DNA of 64,000 nt from Maribacter stanieri (GTDB lineage Bacteria > Bacteroidota > Bacteroidia > Flavobacteriales > Flavobacteriaceae). The stretch lies in the NCBI RefSeq assembly GCF_900112245.1, contig NZ_FOYX01000001.1:1909856-1973855 (forward strand). The letters run 5' to 3'. The translations under genes were made by a program, and so were the position numbers. Under the pieces are notes generated by a model. That model ran no database searches and was not told the origin of the DNA. It was given only the letters and a program-made list of their open reading frames with translations. The first letter of the stretch is position 1. The number at the start of each line of letters is the position of its first letter. This document shows positions 54,813 through 64,000 of this stretch, piece after piece.

Positions 54813-55876
54813 TGAAACAGACCATTGCTTTGTGTATGTTGTTATTTGCTTTTGCATTCGTAGGCTGTAAGAGCAAACATGTGTCACTAAACGATATTCA
54901 AGTAATAGGTAGTCATAATTCATATAAAATTGCGATTGAAAGACCGTTGTACGACTACTTACATACGGTGGAACCAAAGAAAATAGAAAGTTTGCAATAC
55001 ACCCATATTTCTTTAGAGGAACAATTGAATTTAGGTTTACGGAATTTAGAATTGGATGTTTTTTATGATCCAAAAGGAAATCATTTTTCTAACCCTAAAG
55101 GATTAGAAATAGTAAGATCTCTTGGTCAAGAACCTTTGACTTTTGATGTGGAAGAAAAGTTGAAACAACCCGGACTTAAAATGTTTCATGTTCAGGATAT
55201 TGATTTTAGAAGCCACTATTTATTGTTTTCTGATGGATTAAAAGCCTTGAAAAAATGGTCGGATAACAACCCAAATCATACTCCTTTAATTATTCTCATC
55301 AATACGAAAGATCAAAAAGTATTACAAACCAGAGAACCTTTGTCATTTGATAAAAGCGCCTTAAATGCGCTTGATGATGAAATAAAAAGTGTGCTTCCTG
55401 CAAGTCAATTAATAACTCCAGATGATGTTAGGGGTGATTTTGAATCCCTTGAAAAAGCTATTTTAACAAAGGGGTGGCCAAGCTTGAATAGTGTAAAAGG
55501 GAAGTTCTTATTTGTATTGGATGAAAAAGAAGAGCGTATTCAGAATTATTTACAAGGTCATGAATCGCTTAGGGGTAGGGTGCTTTTTGTGAATAGCAAA
55601 GAAGGTAATCCTGAAGCTGGTTTTAGAATAGTAAATAATCCGATTAAAGAGTTGGCGTATATAAAAGAACTGGTTTCTAAAGGGTATATGGTTCGTACTA
55701 GGGCAGATGCCGGTACCAAAGAAGCAAGAACAAATAGCTATGAAAAATTTGAGAAGGCAAAGGCATCGGGAGCGCAAGTAATCTCTACAGATTATTATGT
55801 GCCTTCCACATTATTTGATTCTGATTATAAAGTGATTTTTGAAGATGGAACGTATGAGAAAATTAAGAAAAAGTAA
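54812..55876 (+). CDS. Ca2+-dependent PI-PLC-like lipoprotein
   Basis: A 354-residue lipoprotein (lipobox VGC near residue 19) of the Ca2+-dependent phosphoinositide phospholipase C family (PI-PLC-C1). Matching motifs are LNDIQVIGSHNSYK with the first catalytic His, QYTHISLEEQLNLGLRNLELDVFYDP with metal-ligand residues, PGLKMFHVQDIDFRSHY with the second His, and the end ISTDYYVPS. The position normally holding an acidic residue in a LLExK segment reads LINTK, so one metal ligand may be missing or replaced. The family cleaves phosphodiesters of inositol lipids. It overlaps GH3 by one base and the GH115 gene by 23 bases, so it is firmly part of the operon. Confidence 0.83.
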   Translation: MKQTIALCMLLFAFAFVGCKSKHVSLNDIQVIGSHNSYKIAIERPLYDYLHTVEPKKIESLQYTHISLEEQLNLGLRNLELDVFYDPKGNHFSNPKGLEIVRSLGQEPLTFDVEEKLKQPGLKMFHVQDIDFRSHYLLFSDGLKALKKWSDNNPNHTPLIILINTKDQKVLQTREPLSFDKSALNALDDEIKSVLPASQLITPDDVRGDFESLEKAILTKGWPSLNSVKGKFLFVLDEKEERIQNYLQGHESLRGRVLFVNSKEGNPEAGFRIVNNPIKELAYIKELVSKGYMVRTRADAGTKEARTNSYEKFEKAKASGAQVISTDYYVPSTLFDSDYKVIFEDGTYEKIKKK

Positions 55877-58844
55877 CTTAATAAAGAAGATAGTTGTAAC
55901 GCTCATTTACATTCAAGTGGCAGTATTAGCGGCACAAGAGCAAGCTACTTCTGATTTTGTACTAGTAGCGGGAAATACGATTGCCTCTATTTTAGTAGAT
56001 AAGAAAGATGCAAAGGTTGTAACTATAGCATCAAATATATTTGCAACTGACGTTTATAACATCACAGGAAAAAAGCCTGTTGTCTCCACTAAAGATAGTA
56101 GGTCTGAAACTACAATAATTGCCGGTACAATAGGTAAGAATAAATGGATTGATAGCATGATCGCTGCTGGTAAAATTGATGTTTCTGAAATTGAAAATCA
56201 ATGGGAACGATATAGTATTCAAATAGTTGAAAACCCAACATCCACCATTAAGAAAGCTTTAGTTGTTGTAGGTAGTGATAGAAGAGGAACAGCTTATGGT
56301 ATTTTAGAACTTTCCAGAAATATAGGCGTATCTCCATGGGAATGGTGGGCAGATGTTACACCAGAAAAAAAAGAGTCGCTCTCAATTTCTATAGAAGAAG
56401 AAGTTTCAAAATCTCCTTCCGTAAAGTATAGAGGAGTCTTTTTAAACGATGAAGATTGGGGATTACAACGTTGGGCAGCTTTAAATTATGAGCCAGAAAC
56501 TGGTGATATAGGTCCAAAAACTTATGCCAAAGTATTTGAATTGTTATTACGATTAAGGGCAAATACTATTTGGCCTGCCATGCATTCTAGTACTAAACCT
56601 TTTTATTCGTATCCAGAAAATAAGTTTGTGGCAGATGATTATGCCATTGTTATTGGTACATCGCATGCTGAACCCATGCTTAGTAATATAAATACCGAAT
56701 GGAAACATGACGAAATGGGGGAGTATAGGTATGATACCAATTCAGAAACCATTAAGAGTTTGTTCACCAAAAGAGTAAAAGAAACAGCCAAATTAGAAGG
56801 TATTTACACTACGGGTATGCGTGGTGAGCATGATTCTCCAATGATCGTTGGTGAGGATGATACTGATGCTCAAGTACATTTATTGGAACGTGTAATTACC
56901 GACCAACGAGCCATTTTAAAAAAGGAGACCAAGAAAGAACCATCAAGTATTCCACAAGCTTTTGTGCCATATAAAGAGGTGTTGAATTATTACCAAAGCG
57001 GACTAAAATTACCTGAGGATATCACTTTGGTTTGGACCGATGACAACTACGGGTACATTCGTCAATTAAGTAATCCGCAAGAGCAAAAAAGAGCTGGTGG
57101 AGCTGGGGTATACTATCATACCTCATATTGGGGTAGGCCGCATGATTATTTGTGGTTGAATTCTACCAATCCGGTTTTAATGTGGGAAGAAATGTCCAAA
57201 GCTTACGAGTTCCAATCTCGTGATATTTGGATTCTAAACTGCGGTGATATAAAACCACATGAATATAACATTGAACTGTTTTTAGATATGGCTTGGAATA
57301 TGGAGGACTTTAAAGAAAGTTCGTCTGTAAAAGAGCATACCAAAAATTGGTCTTCGCGTGAATTTGGTGAAGCATCTGCAGCTAAAATAACAGATGTATT
57401 ATTTGAAAATAACCGCTTGGCGTATATAAGAAGACCGGAGTTTATGGCGTGGAGCCAGGTGGAGCCCGTAACTAAAGAAGGCGAAACAGAATTAACACAG
57501 TTTCATTATGGTGATGAGGTTTCAGCACGCATAGAAAGCTATCAAGGTTTAATTGATATTACTGAAAGTTTATATACTGAAATACCAGCCTATAGAAAAG
57601 ATGCTTTTTATCAATTGGTGTATTATCCGGTTATTGGCGCTTCAAAATTAAATCAGAAATGGTCGTATAGTTTTAAGAACAAGTTTACCGCAAAGCAAGG
57701 CAGACAAAGTGCTAATGCTTTTGGGGCTTTATCTGAAGAAGCTTATAATCGAATTCGTAAAGAAACCGATTACTACAATACAGTGCTTAAAAATGGTAAA
57801 TGGAATCATATTATAACGATGGCTCCACGTTTTCTTTCTGTTTTTGCACAGCCAGCAACATCAACTATTACTAGCAGCGAAAAAACTAGTTTGGGTTTAG
57901 CCTTGGAAGGGTATCAGATGGAGGTTAATGATAAGGTAATTAATAGCTATGCAGATGTACTTCCTGTTTTTAATAGCTATACTAAGAGTACTTATTATAT
58001 TGATGTTTTTGCAAATGGTAAGGGTACGGTTAATTGGGAAGCAAAACCCAAGGCAGATTGGATTCGTTTATCAGAAAGTAAAGGGACCTTAACTTCCGAT
58101 AATTTAGAAAAACGTATTTGGGTCAGTATCGATTGGAGTAAAGTTCACCAAGGCGAGAATAAAAAAGAAGCTCCACTAGGGCACGACTTTCAATTGATTC
58201 CGCCGAGTTATAAGGTGAATAGTGCTATTGAATTTATATCAGAAGGGAAAACTACTACCATTGGTGTATCTGCTTACAATCCTAAATTCGAGGCATTAAA
58301 AAACTACAATGGTTTTGTTGAGGATAAGGGTTATGTATCTATACATGCCGAAAACTTCACCAGAATGAAAGAAGGTAATGAGGCAAATTGGAAGTTATTT
58401 GAAGGAATGGGCTATACCAATAAGGTCATAACTGCACTTCCTAGAACTGCAACGCCTTTGGTAGATTTAGAGGAAATAAAAGCGAATAGTCCGGTTTTGG
58501 AATATGATTTTTATACTTTTAATTTTGGTGAGGTAGATGTGAATATACAAGCGGTGCCCACTCATGCCCCATATGCTGGAATAGGTGTTCGCTGTGCAAT
58601 TTCTATTGATGATGCTACACCGGTATTTGTAGATTTTGAAACTACAGGTCGTAGTGAGGAATGGAAAGAAAATGTGCTTAAAAATGCATCGGTACAAACG
58701 GCAAAACAAATTGTAAATAAGGCAGGAAAACATACATTGAAAATATGGATGGTAGATCCTGGAGTACTAATAGATCAAGTGTTGATAGATTTAGGTGGAT
58801 GGAAAAAGAGCTATGCGTTTCCGAAAGAAACGGTCAAAAAGTAA
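55854..58844 (+). CDS. GH115 alpha-glucuronidase
   Basis: Removes alpha-linked (4-O-methyl-)glucuronic acid from glycans. The protein is 996 residues from the ATG at 55854, which gives a signal peptide (MRKLRKSNLIKKIVVTLIYI, then LAAQ); in-frame starts at 55839 and 55845 are less likely. An N-terminal alpha/beta domain (GSDRRGTAYGILELSRNIG, SPWEWWADVTP) is followed by the catalytic barrel (YRGVFLNDEDWGLQRWA, RANTIWPAMH, TGMRGEHDSPM, VWTDDNYGYIRQLS, GGAGVYYHTSYWGRPHDYLW), a helical domain, and C-terminal beta modules. The length is normal. The gene overlaps the PI-PLC gene by 23 bases. Confidence 0.95.
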   Translation: MRKLRKSNLIKKIVVTLIYIQVAVLAAQEQATSDFVLVAGNTIASILVDKKDAKVVTIASNIFATDVYNITGKKPVVSTKDSRSETTIIAGTIGKNKWIDSMIAAGKIDVSEIENQWERYSIQIVENPTSTIKKALVVVGSDRRGTAYGILELSRNIGVSPWEWWADVTPEKKESLSISIEEEVSKSPSVKYRGVFLNDEDWGLQRWAALNYEPETGDIGPKTYAKVFELLLRLRANTIWPAMHSSTKPFYSYPENKFVADDYAIVIGTSHAEPMLSNINTEWKHDEMGEYRYDTNSETIKSLFTKRVKETAKLEGIYTTGMRGEHDSPMIVGEDDTDAQVHLLERVITDQRAILKKETKKEPSSIPQAFVPYKEVLNYYQSGLKLPEDITLVWTDDNYGYIRQLSNPQEQKRAGGAGVYYHTSYWGRPHDYLWLNSTNPVLMWEEMSKAYEFQSRDIWILNCGDIKPHEYNIELFLDMAWNMEDFKESSSVKEHTKNWSSREFGEASAAKITDVLFENNRLAYIRRPEFMAWSQVEPVTKEGETELTQFHYGDEVSARIESYQGLIDITESLYTEIPAYRKDAFYQLVYYPVIGASKLNQKWSYSFKNKFTAKQGRQSANAFGALSEEAYNRIRKETDYYNTVLKNGKWNHIITMAPRFLSVFAQPATSTITSSEKTSLGLALEGYQMEVNDKVINSYADVLPVFNSYTKSTYYIDVFANGKGTVNWEAKPKADWIRLSESKGTLTSDNLEKRIWVSIDWSKVHQGENKKEAPLGHDFQLIPPSYKVNSAIEFISEGKTTTIGVSAYNPKFEALKNYNGFVEDKGYVSIHAENFTRMKEGNEANWKLFEGMGYTNKVITALPRTATPLVDLEEIKANSPVLEYDFYTFNFGEVDVNIQAVPTHAPYAGIGVRCAISIDDATPVFVDFETTGRSEEWKENVLKNASVQTAKQIVNKAGKHTLKIWMVDPGVLIDQVLIDLGGWKKSYAFPKETVKK

Positions 58845-60685
58845 ATCAAATTAGTATAAGATGGCACTATAGATTTTTATGTGTTGCTGTGCTATTTTTG
58901 ATATTTTCTTGTGATAATAATAGAGAAGAGGAATTTAAAGAAACGAAAATTGCATTCATTGCAGATGCCCATTTTCAAGATATCTATGCACATTTCGCAG
59001 ATGCCGATTACAAAGGAATAGAAAACCCACAAACGGGCGGCTTTGTGAACATTCGTACCATGAATGCGCAATTACAGTCTACCAGAATATTCAATGAAAA
59101 TTATTTTGCATTTATTGAAGCACTAGATGATATTGTAACCAAGGGAATTAAATTAGTAGCATTGCCAGGAGATTTTAGTGATGATGGGCAACCTGTTCAC
59201 GTTAAGGGTTTACGAAAGATTTTGGACAAGTATTCTAAAGACCATGGAATACTCTTTTTTGCAACTACGGGAAATCATGATCCTGTAAAACCTTTTACAC
59301 AAGAAGCGGGTAAAACAGATTTTTTAGGTGTAGGAGGTAAAGAGCAAATTATTACAAGTTCTATTAAAAATATTAAGGGTACTGTCGCGGGTCAGCTTAC
59401 ACCGATTATTACTTCGGGAATTCAAAAATGGGGATACCAAGATATATTAAATGAAATGTCTGCCTTTGGTTTTTATCCAAAGAAAGAATATTTGTATTGG
59501 GAAACTCCTTTCACTGAATATGCTTACGAAGAGTATACTTTTGATACAGCGATAAAAGCATCTACATTAAGCAAAAGAACCTATGCTATTGATGAATTTA
59601 ATAAGCACCCAGATGCTAGTTATTTGGTAGAACCAACTGAAGGCGTTTGGTTATTGGCACTAGATGCCAATGTATATCTGCCCAAAAAAAAAATATCAGA
59701 AGTTTCTGAAAATGCCAATGATTTTGAAGGTGCCAGTATTGGTTACAATAACGTGCTTTTACAAAAAAGACATTTAATTGATTGGGTGAAAAAAGTATCA
59801 GAGAAGGCTAAAAAAATGAACAAGGTCTTAATTGCTTTTAGTCATTACCCTATGGTAGATTTTAATGACGATGCATCAGAAGAAATGATACATTTTTTTG
59901 GTGGAAATAATATGCAATTACACCGAGTACCAAAAGAAGAGGTAGCAGAGCTATTTGCAGATGCAGGTATTGAAATTCACTTTGGTGGTCATATGCATAT
60001 TAATGATACTGGTGTAAGAATAAGTACAAAAGGAAACACTTTATACAATATTCAAACTCCGTCATTGGCAGCTTATGCACCTGGTTATAAGATTTTAACT
60101 ATACATTCTACGAATGATTTTGAAGTAGAGACTGTGGTGATTGAAAAAGCCAAAAACTTCAATAGTTTGTATTCTTTATATGAGCAAGAACATGATCATT
60201 TAAAAGAAACGCAAGCACCTGAAATTTGGAATAAAGACATTTTAACAGCTGAGAATTATAGAGATTTTACACAATGGCATTTAAAGGAATTGGTTAGGCT
60301 TCGTTTTTTGCCAAATGATTGGTCTCAAAAATTTGTTGAATCTTTTATACATAAAACAGGTGAAGAGCTTTTAATGGCTCAAAACGATGATCTTGACAAT
60401 AGTTTTAATAGCGCCAATTTATCTAGAGGTGATTTTAAGGCCTGGACGGGTTTTGACATGATATATGATTTTTATCGCTTAAGAAGTGCAGATGAATTGG
60501 CTTTTACAGATATTGGTGAAGCTCGTTTAAAACAATATGAAATAGTTTGTAAGCAGTTGAAAGAATCTGAAAATAGCGCTTACAGACTATGGGCCAATAT
60601 TTTCGAGAAGAGTATAAATGGCAAACCTTCCGATCATTTTAAAATAGATTTAAAACAAGGTACTATTGAAAGTATAACACCTTAA
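58799..60685 (+). CDS. Calcineurin-like metallophosphoesterase lipoprotein
   Basis: An exported phosphoesterase of about 628 residues. All motifs of the superfamily are present: IAFIADAHFQD (Asp, His), LPGDFSDDG, TTGNHDP, FSHYPMVDF and FGGHMHINDTG. The signal WHYRFLCVAVLFLIFSC ends in lipobox FSC. The start is unclear: the ATG at 58799 adds a charged 20-residue lead and overlaps GH115 by 46 bases, while a clean signal would need a rare ATT at 58850. The C-terminal 200 residues are helical with no named domain. Its likely role is to remove phosphate groups, or cleave a phosphodiester, from the glycan or lipid headgroup. Confidence 0.85.
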   Translation: MEKELCVSERNGQKVNQISIRWHYRFLCVAVLFLIFSCDNNREEEFKETKIAFIADAHFQDIYAHFADADYKGIENPQTGGFVNIRTMNAQLQSTRIFNENYFAFIEALDDIVTKGIKLVALPGDFSDDGQPVHVKGLRKILDKYSKDHGILFFATTGNHDPVKPFTQEAGKTDFLGVGGKEQIITSSIKNIKGTVAGQLTPIITSGIQKWGYQDILNEMSAFGFYPKKEYLYWETPFTEYAYEEYTFDTAIKASTLSKRTYAIDEFNKHPDASYLVEPTEGVWLLALDANVYLPKKKISEVSENANDFEGASIGYNNVLLQKRHLIDWVKKVSEKAKKMNKVLIAFSHYPMVDFNDDASEEMIHFFGGNNMQLHRVPKEEVAELFADAGIEIHFGGHMHINDTGVRISTKGNTLYNIQTPSLAAYAPGYKILTIHSTNDFEVETVVIEKAKNFNSLYSLYEQEHDHLKETQAPEIWNKDILTAENYRDFTQWHLKELVRLRFLPNDWSQKFVESFIHKTGEELLMAQNDDLDNSFNSANLSRGDFKAWTGFDMIYDFYRLRSADELAFTDIGEARLKQYEIVCKQLKESENSAYRLWANIFEKSINGKPSDHFKIDLKQGTIESITP

Positions 60686-60760
60686 TAAGGTAATAAAAAA
60701 CTATTGCCAGAAGCTTTTGTACATTTATAATAAACCTAACTCAAACATTTAAAACAGTAC

Positions 60761-63700
60761 ATGCGAAATGTTTTCTGCATATTTATAAGTATTATTTTAT
60801 TTGCTGCAAGCCTAACGGCTCAGGATATAAAATTTGAACATTACAATGACGACAGTGGGTTGTCTCATAATGCTGTTAGGCATATTGTACAAGATAAACA
60901 TGGGTTTTTATGGTTAGGTACATTCGCTGGTTTAAATAGATTTGATGGCTATGAGTTTAAATCTTACTTAAGCTCTTCTACAGATAAGACCAAACTACAT
61001 AATGATGATATTACAGCTTTAGAGTTAGATGAGGATTCTAACAGCTTATGGATCGGTACCAGAAATGGTCTGTCCCTTTTTAAAACCGATACCCACACAT
61101 TTAGCACCTATTTGCCAGAAAAGAATAATGAAAACAGTCTTCCAGAAGGAGAGATAAGATCTGTTTATGTCGATAAATTTAAAAGGATTTGGGTTGGTAC
61201 AAAGAACAGTGGACTCTATATTTTAAAAAGTAAAACGGATACATTCAAGAAAGTAGAAATTAAAAATTTCAACTATATAAAGGCAATTGTTGAAGATAAG
61301 AACGGAGATATATGGATAGGTAGTTATGAATCTGGTGGTGTAGCTAAATTGACTTTGGGCGCAGAAGGAGAAATTATTCAAAAAAATATATATAACCTTT
61401 CGATACCAAATTCGGTTGAAAAAAATCCGTACTTAAACTTTATATATGAAGATGCAAAATCGGATATTTTCATAGGTACTAGAGTAGGACTCTATAAACT
61501 AAATAAAACCACTAATGAGTTTGTAAACCTTGAAATTGAAGATCCTGGGATTAAAGATGGTTTAGGACCTTATTTTCTTTCAGTAACTCAAGCACCAGAT
61601 GGTAAATATTGGGTAGGTACATTAGGAGGTTTACTAGTTTGCGATCAGTTAGAAGATATAGGTAAAGGTGAATTTAAATGGCATTATTCCGTATTGCCAG
61701 ATGATACCTCTTTGGTAGATAATTTGGTGTCAGCACTATTTTTTGATGATTCAGGAGTGTTATGGATTGGTACTGAAGATGGTTTGGATAAATATGATCC
61801 ATTTGAAAATCAGTTTAATAGCAATAAGGACATTTCCTTACATATAAATAATCAGGTTCCAAGAATTAGAGGATTTAGCAAAACCTTTGATAATAAAGTG
61901 GTAGTTGCAACAAGGCACAACGGACTTTTTATATCAAATGAAGAAGATTTTTTACCGCTTTATAACAACCAAAAAGATATTGCAAGTATTTATTCTATAG
62001 ATGGCACTATATTTTACTGTGGTTTATGGAATGGGAATTTATTGGTATATGATTATAAAGCAAACTCGGCTAAAGAAATTTCGGTTGGTTTTGAACAATC
62101 ACCAATATTTGCTTTTGAGGCGTTAGATGAAAATCATTTACTATTGGGCTCTTTTGGGGAGGGAACTGTGTTATTGAATACCAAAAGCCTTAAGAAAGCA
62201 GATAGTACAGCTATAATTTTAAATGGATATCAAATAAATGAAATCGTTAAGCAAGATGATTCCAATATTTGGTTTGCTACCGAGACTGGGGTTGTTCACT
62301 TTTTAAGGGATAAAAACACTTTTGAATATTATAAATCTACTGATACACCAAACGTAGGATTGCTACATGATAATGTGAGTGATATTATGTTTGATAACGA
62401 AGGGCGACTGTGGGCGGCAACAAGAAAAGGTATTAGTCTTTTTGATTTTGAGACCAAAGAATTTAATCCTTTAGAGGAACCTGTAGAGTTAAGGGATAAG
62501 TGGATAACCGATATGCTTACCTATACCAATGGTGATATCTGGTTTAACATGAACAGTAACAGTGTAGCCAGGTTAAAATCAAATTTAAAAAATTACAATA
62601 TTTATGATGTTAAAAGTGGTAATAGGTTAGATGTTTTTAGCTCAAGTGGTTTTTACAATTTTGAAAATTCCAATATATATTTAGGAGGAAAGAATGGAAT
62701 TATCTATTTTTCACCATATGCCATAAGTGAGAACAAAGTTGCCAAAAAGCCAATGATTACTGAGTTTAAGATTCAGAATGAGGTGATACATCCAGGTACT
62801 GAAATTAATGGCGAAATTCCATTAAAGAAAAATTTAAACGAAACTAAAAGTGTAACCTTAGATTATAAGAATAGAAATTTTTCACTTCAATTCTCTGCAC
62901 CTTCATACGTAAATGAAAAGCTTAACAAGTTTGAATATATGCTAGAAGGTTTTGATGAAAACTGGATTTCTACAACCAGTAATTCAAGAACCGTACAATA
63001 CACCAACTTGTTTCCTGGCGACTATACTTTTAAAATTAAATCTAGTAATAGTGATGGTTTTTGGAGTGATGTAAATTCATATAATATTACAGTAACTCCT
63101 CCTTTTTGGTTAACCTATCAAGCATTGATATTATTTCTAGCCTTATTCGCTTTAATCATATATTTCATAAGGAAAGAAATGAAAAACAGGTTGCGTTTAA
63201 AGCAAGAACTTGTTACCGAAAAAGTAAATAGGGAACGCGATATTAAGTTGAATAATGAAAAGCTTCGCTTTTTTACAAATATATCTCACGAGCTAAGAAC
63301 TCCTTTGACTTTAATATTAGGTCCTGCAAAACAGTTGTTAGAAGAAAGCAACGAAAACAGTAGCGAGTATCAAAAAAGCAGATTTAATCTAATTCATCAA
63401 AATGCAAGTAGACTTTTAAATTTAGTGAATCAGGTGCTAGATTTTAGAAAGGCACAAACGGGTGAATTAAAACTTAAGGTTTCTAAAACAGATGTGCTAT
63501 TATTTACCACCAACACGTTTGAATCTTTTAAGGAGTTTGCTTACAATAAGCAAATAGAACTGAATATTAATAGCGAAGTAGAGACGCTATTTGGTTGGAT
63601 AGATAGAGATAAATTCGACAAAATTTTATATAACCTTTTGTCTAACGCCATTAAGTTTACCAACAAATACGGTCATGTAGATTTATTTCTAAAGCTAAAA

Positions 63701-64000
63701 GAAAACAATAGTGAAATATTGGTTATTGAAGTTAGCGATGATGGTATTGGTATACCCTTAAAAAGTCAAGAAAAAATATTTACCAGATTTTACCAAGCCA
63801 CCAATAGTAAAGAGAACAATACAGGTTCAGGTATTGGTCTGTCACTTGTAAAATCTCTTGTAGAATTACATAAGGGAACTATAGTTGTAGAAAGTAAACC
63901 TAATGAAGGGAGTACGTTTACGGTAGAAATACCTATTAGTCGAGATAGTTATACTAAAAAAGAGGTCTTTGAATTTATTTCTAATACTGAGGTAGAAGAG
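60761..64000 (+). CDS. Hybrid two-component system sensor/regulator, 3' end outside window
   Basis: Senses a glycan fragment in the periplasm and controls the locus. The frame is open from the ATG at 60761 to the window edge (1080 residues seen). A signal peptide (to LTAQ) is followed by about 700 residues of two-component propeller repeats (LSHNAVRHIVQDKHGFLWLG, LWIGTRNGLSLF), a Y_Y_Y domain, and a membrane span near 785-808. The histidine kinase has FFTNISHELRTPLTL with phosphoacceptor His843 and the ATPase motifs NLLSNAIKFTN and GSGIGLSLVK. Receiver and AraC-type DNA-binding domains are expected beyond the edge. It lies 75 bases after the phosphoesterase gene. Confidence 0.93.
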   Translation, partial: MRNVFCIFISIILFAASLTAQDIKFEHYNDDSGLSHNAVRHIVQDKHGFLWLGTFAGLNRFDGYEFKSYLSSSTDKTKLHNDDITALELDEDSNSLWIGTRNGLSLFKTDTHTFSTYLPEKNNENSLPEGEIRSVYVDKFKRIWVGTKNSGLYILKSKTDTFKKVEIKNFNYIKAIVEDKNGDIWIGSYESGGVAKLTLGAEGEIIQKNIYNLSIPNSVEKNPYLNFIYEDAKSDIFIGTRVGLYKLNKTTNEFVNLEIEDPGIKDGLGPYFLSVTQAPDGKYWVGTLGGLLVCDQLEDIGKGEFKWHYSVLPDDTSLVDNLVSALFFDDSGVLWIGTEDGLDKYDPFENQFNSNKDISLHINNQVPRIRGFSKTFDNKVVVATRHNGLFISNEEDFLPLYNNQKDIASIYSIDGTIFYCGLWNGNLLVYDYKANSAKEISVGFEQSPIFAFEALDENHLLLGSFGEGTVLLNTKSLKKADSTAIILNGYQINEIVKQDDSNIWFATETGVVHFLRDKNTFEYYKSTDTPNVGLLHDNVSDIMFDNEGRLWAATRKGISLFDFETKEFNPLEEPVELRDKWITDMLTYTNGDIWFNMNSNSVARLKSNLKNYNIYDVKSGNRLDVFSSSGFYNFENSNIYLGGKNGIIYFSPYAISENKVAKKPMITEFKIQNEVIHPGTEINGEIPLKKNLNETKSVTLDYKNRNFSLQFSAPSYVNEKLNKFEYMLEGFDENWISTTSNSRTVQYTNLFPGDYTFKIKSSNSDGFWSDVNSYNITVTPPFWLTYQALILFLALFALIIYFIRKEMKNRLRLKQELVTEKVNRERDIKLNNEKLRFFTNISHELRTPLTLILGPAKQLLEESNENSSEYQKSRFNLIHQNASRLLNLVNQVLDFRKAQTGELKLKVSKTDVLLFTTNTFESFKEFAYNKQIELNINSEVETLFGWIDRDKFDKILYNLLSNAIKFTNKYGHVDLFLKLKENNSEILVIEVSDDGIGIPLKSQEKIFTRFYQATNSKENNTGSGIGLSLVKSLVELHKGTIVVESKPNEGSTFTVEIPISRDSYTKKEVFEFISNTEVEE

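Noticed and set aside
34308-64000. Ulvan, alginate or fucoidan utilisation locus
   Set aside because: No polysaccharide lyase of any recognisable type and no sulfatase are present, although rhamnose, fucose and uronate enzymes are.
60761-64000. Truncated or broken histidine kinase gene
   Set aside because: The frame is open to the last base, with all kinase motifs intact. The missing receiver and AraC-type domains are explained by the window edge.

Overview
The window reads as chromosome of a flavobacterium (Bacteroidota), probably marine. Support: AT-rich DNA with little intergenic space; promoter-like TAnnTTTG boxes instead of sigma70 -10/-35 pairs; weak Shine-Dalgarno sites; an archaeal/eukaryotic-type prolyl-tRNA synthetase; Rho with a basic Pro/Arg/Lys-rich insert; a SusC/SusD pair; and a hybrid two-component sensor next to glycan genes. 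The genus cannot be fixed from this sequence.

Bases 1-16540 are housekeeping: the 3' end of proS, two identical tRNA-Glu(TTC) genes, rpsT, rho, a DM13 lipoprotein with an outer-membrane barrel, truA, an MsbA-type ABC exporter, the diadenylate cyclase cdaA overlapping a zinc-ribbon DUF3667 gene, folP, a DUF1599 gene, a DoxX-like gene, tpiA, prmA and clpS. Several hairpins between convergent genes look like two-way terminators.

Bases 16541-36321 form a hexuronate catabolic region. uxaC, a three-gene TRAP transporter, uxaB and uxaA make one tight operon, facing a convergent LacI-family regulator. Then come an aldose 1-epimerase, a glucose 1-dehydrogenase-like SDR, a SYLF protein, a small membrane protein and an EamA exporter. 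Two separate and diverged SDR/uxuA pairs follow, one on each strand, with a lipoprotein PVC-type beta-propeller/cytochrome c between them. The same 14-bp palindrome lies directly behind the TAnnTTTG box of uxaC and of the first uxuA, in opposite orientations, so both look controlled by the local LacI protein. Together these genes would take galacturonate and glucuronate to 2-keto-3-deoxygluconate. KDG kinase and aldolase are not in the window.

Bases 34308-64000 are a polysaccharide/glycoconjugate utilisation locus. The minus arm holds uxuA, SDR, a GH78-type rhamnosidase, a Tat-exported Gfo/Idh/MocA oxidoreductase and a double-DUF1080 lipoprotein. The plus arm holds susC, susD, a divergent GH115-like protein, GH92, GH29, GH3 with PA14, a Ca2+-dependent PI-PLC-like lipoprotein, a full GH115 alpha-glucuronidase, a metallophosphoesterase and a hybrid two-component regulator cut by the window edge. 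I see no polysaccharide lyase, sulfatase or obvious endo-hydrolase. A PI-PLC and a phosphoesterase among alpha-glucuronidase, alpha-mannosidase and alpha-fucosidase genes suggests a small glucuronate-containing glycoconjugate. My best speculation is a glycosyl-inositol-phospholipid-type glycan rather than a classic algal polysaccharide. The Gfo/Idh/MocA plus DUF1080 pair also suggests a parallel 3-keto-glycoside cleavage route.
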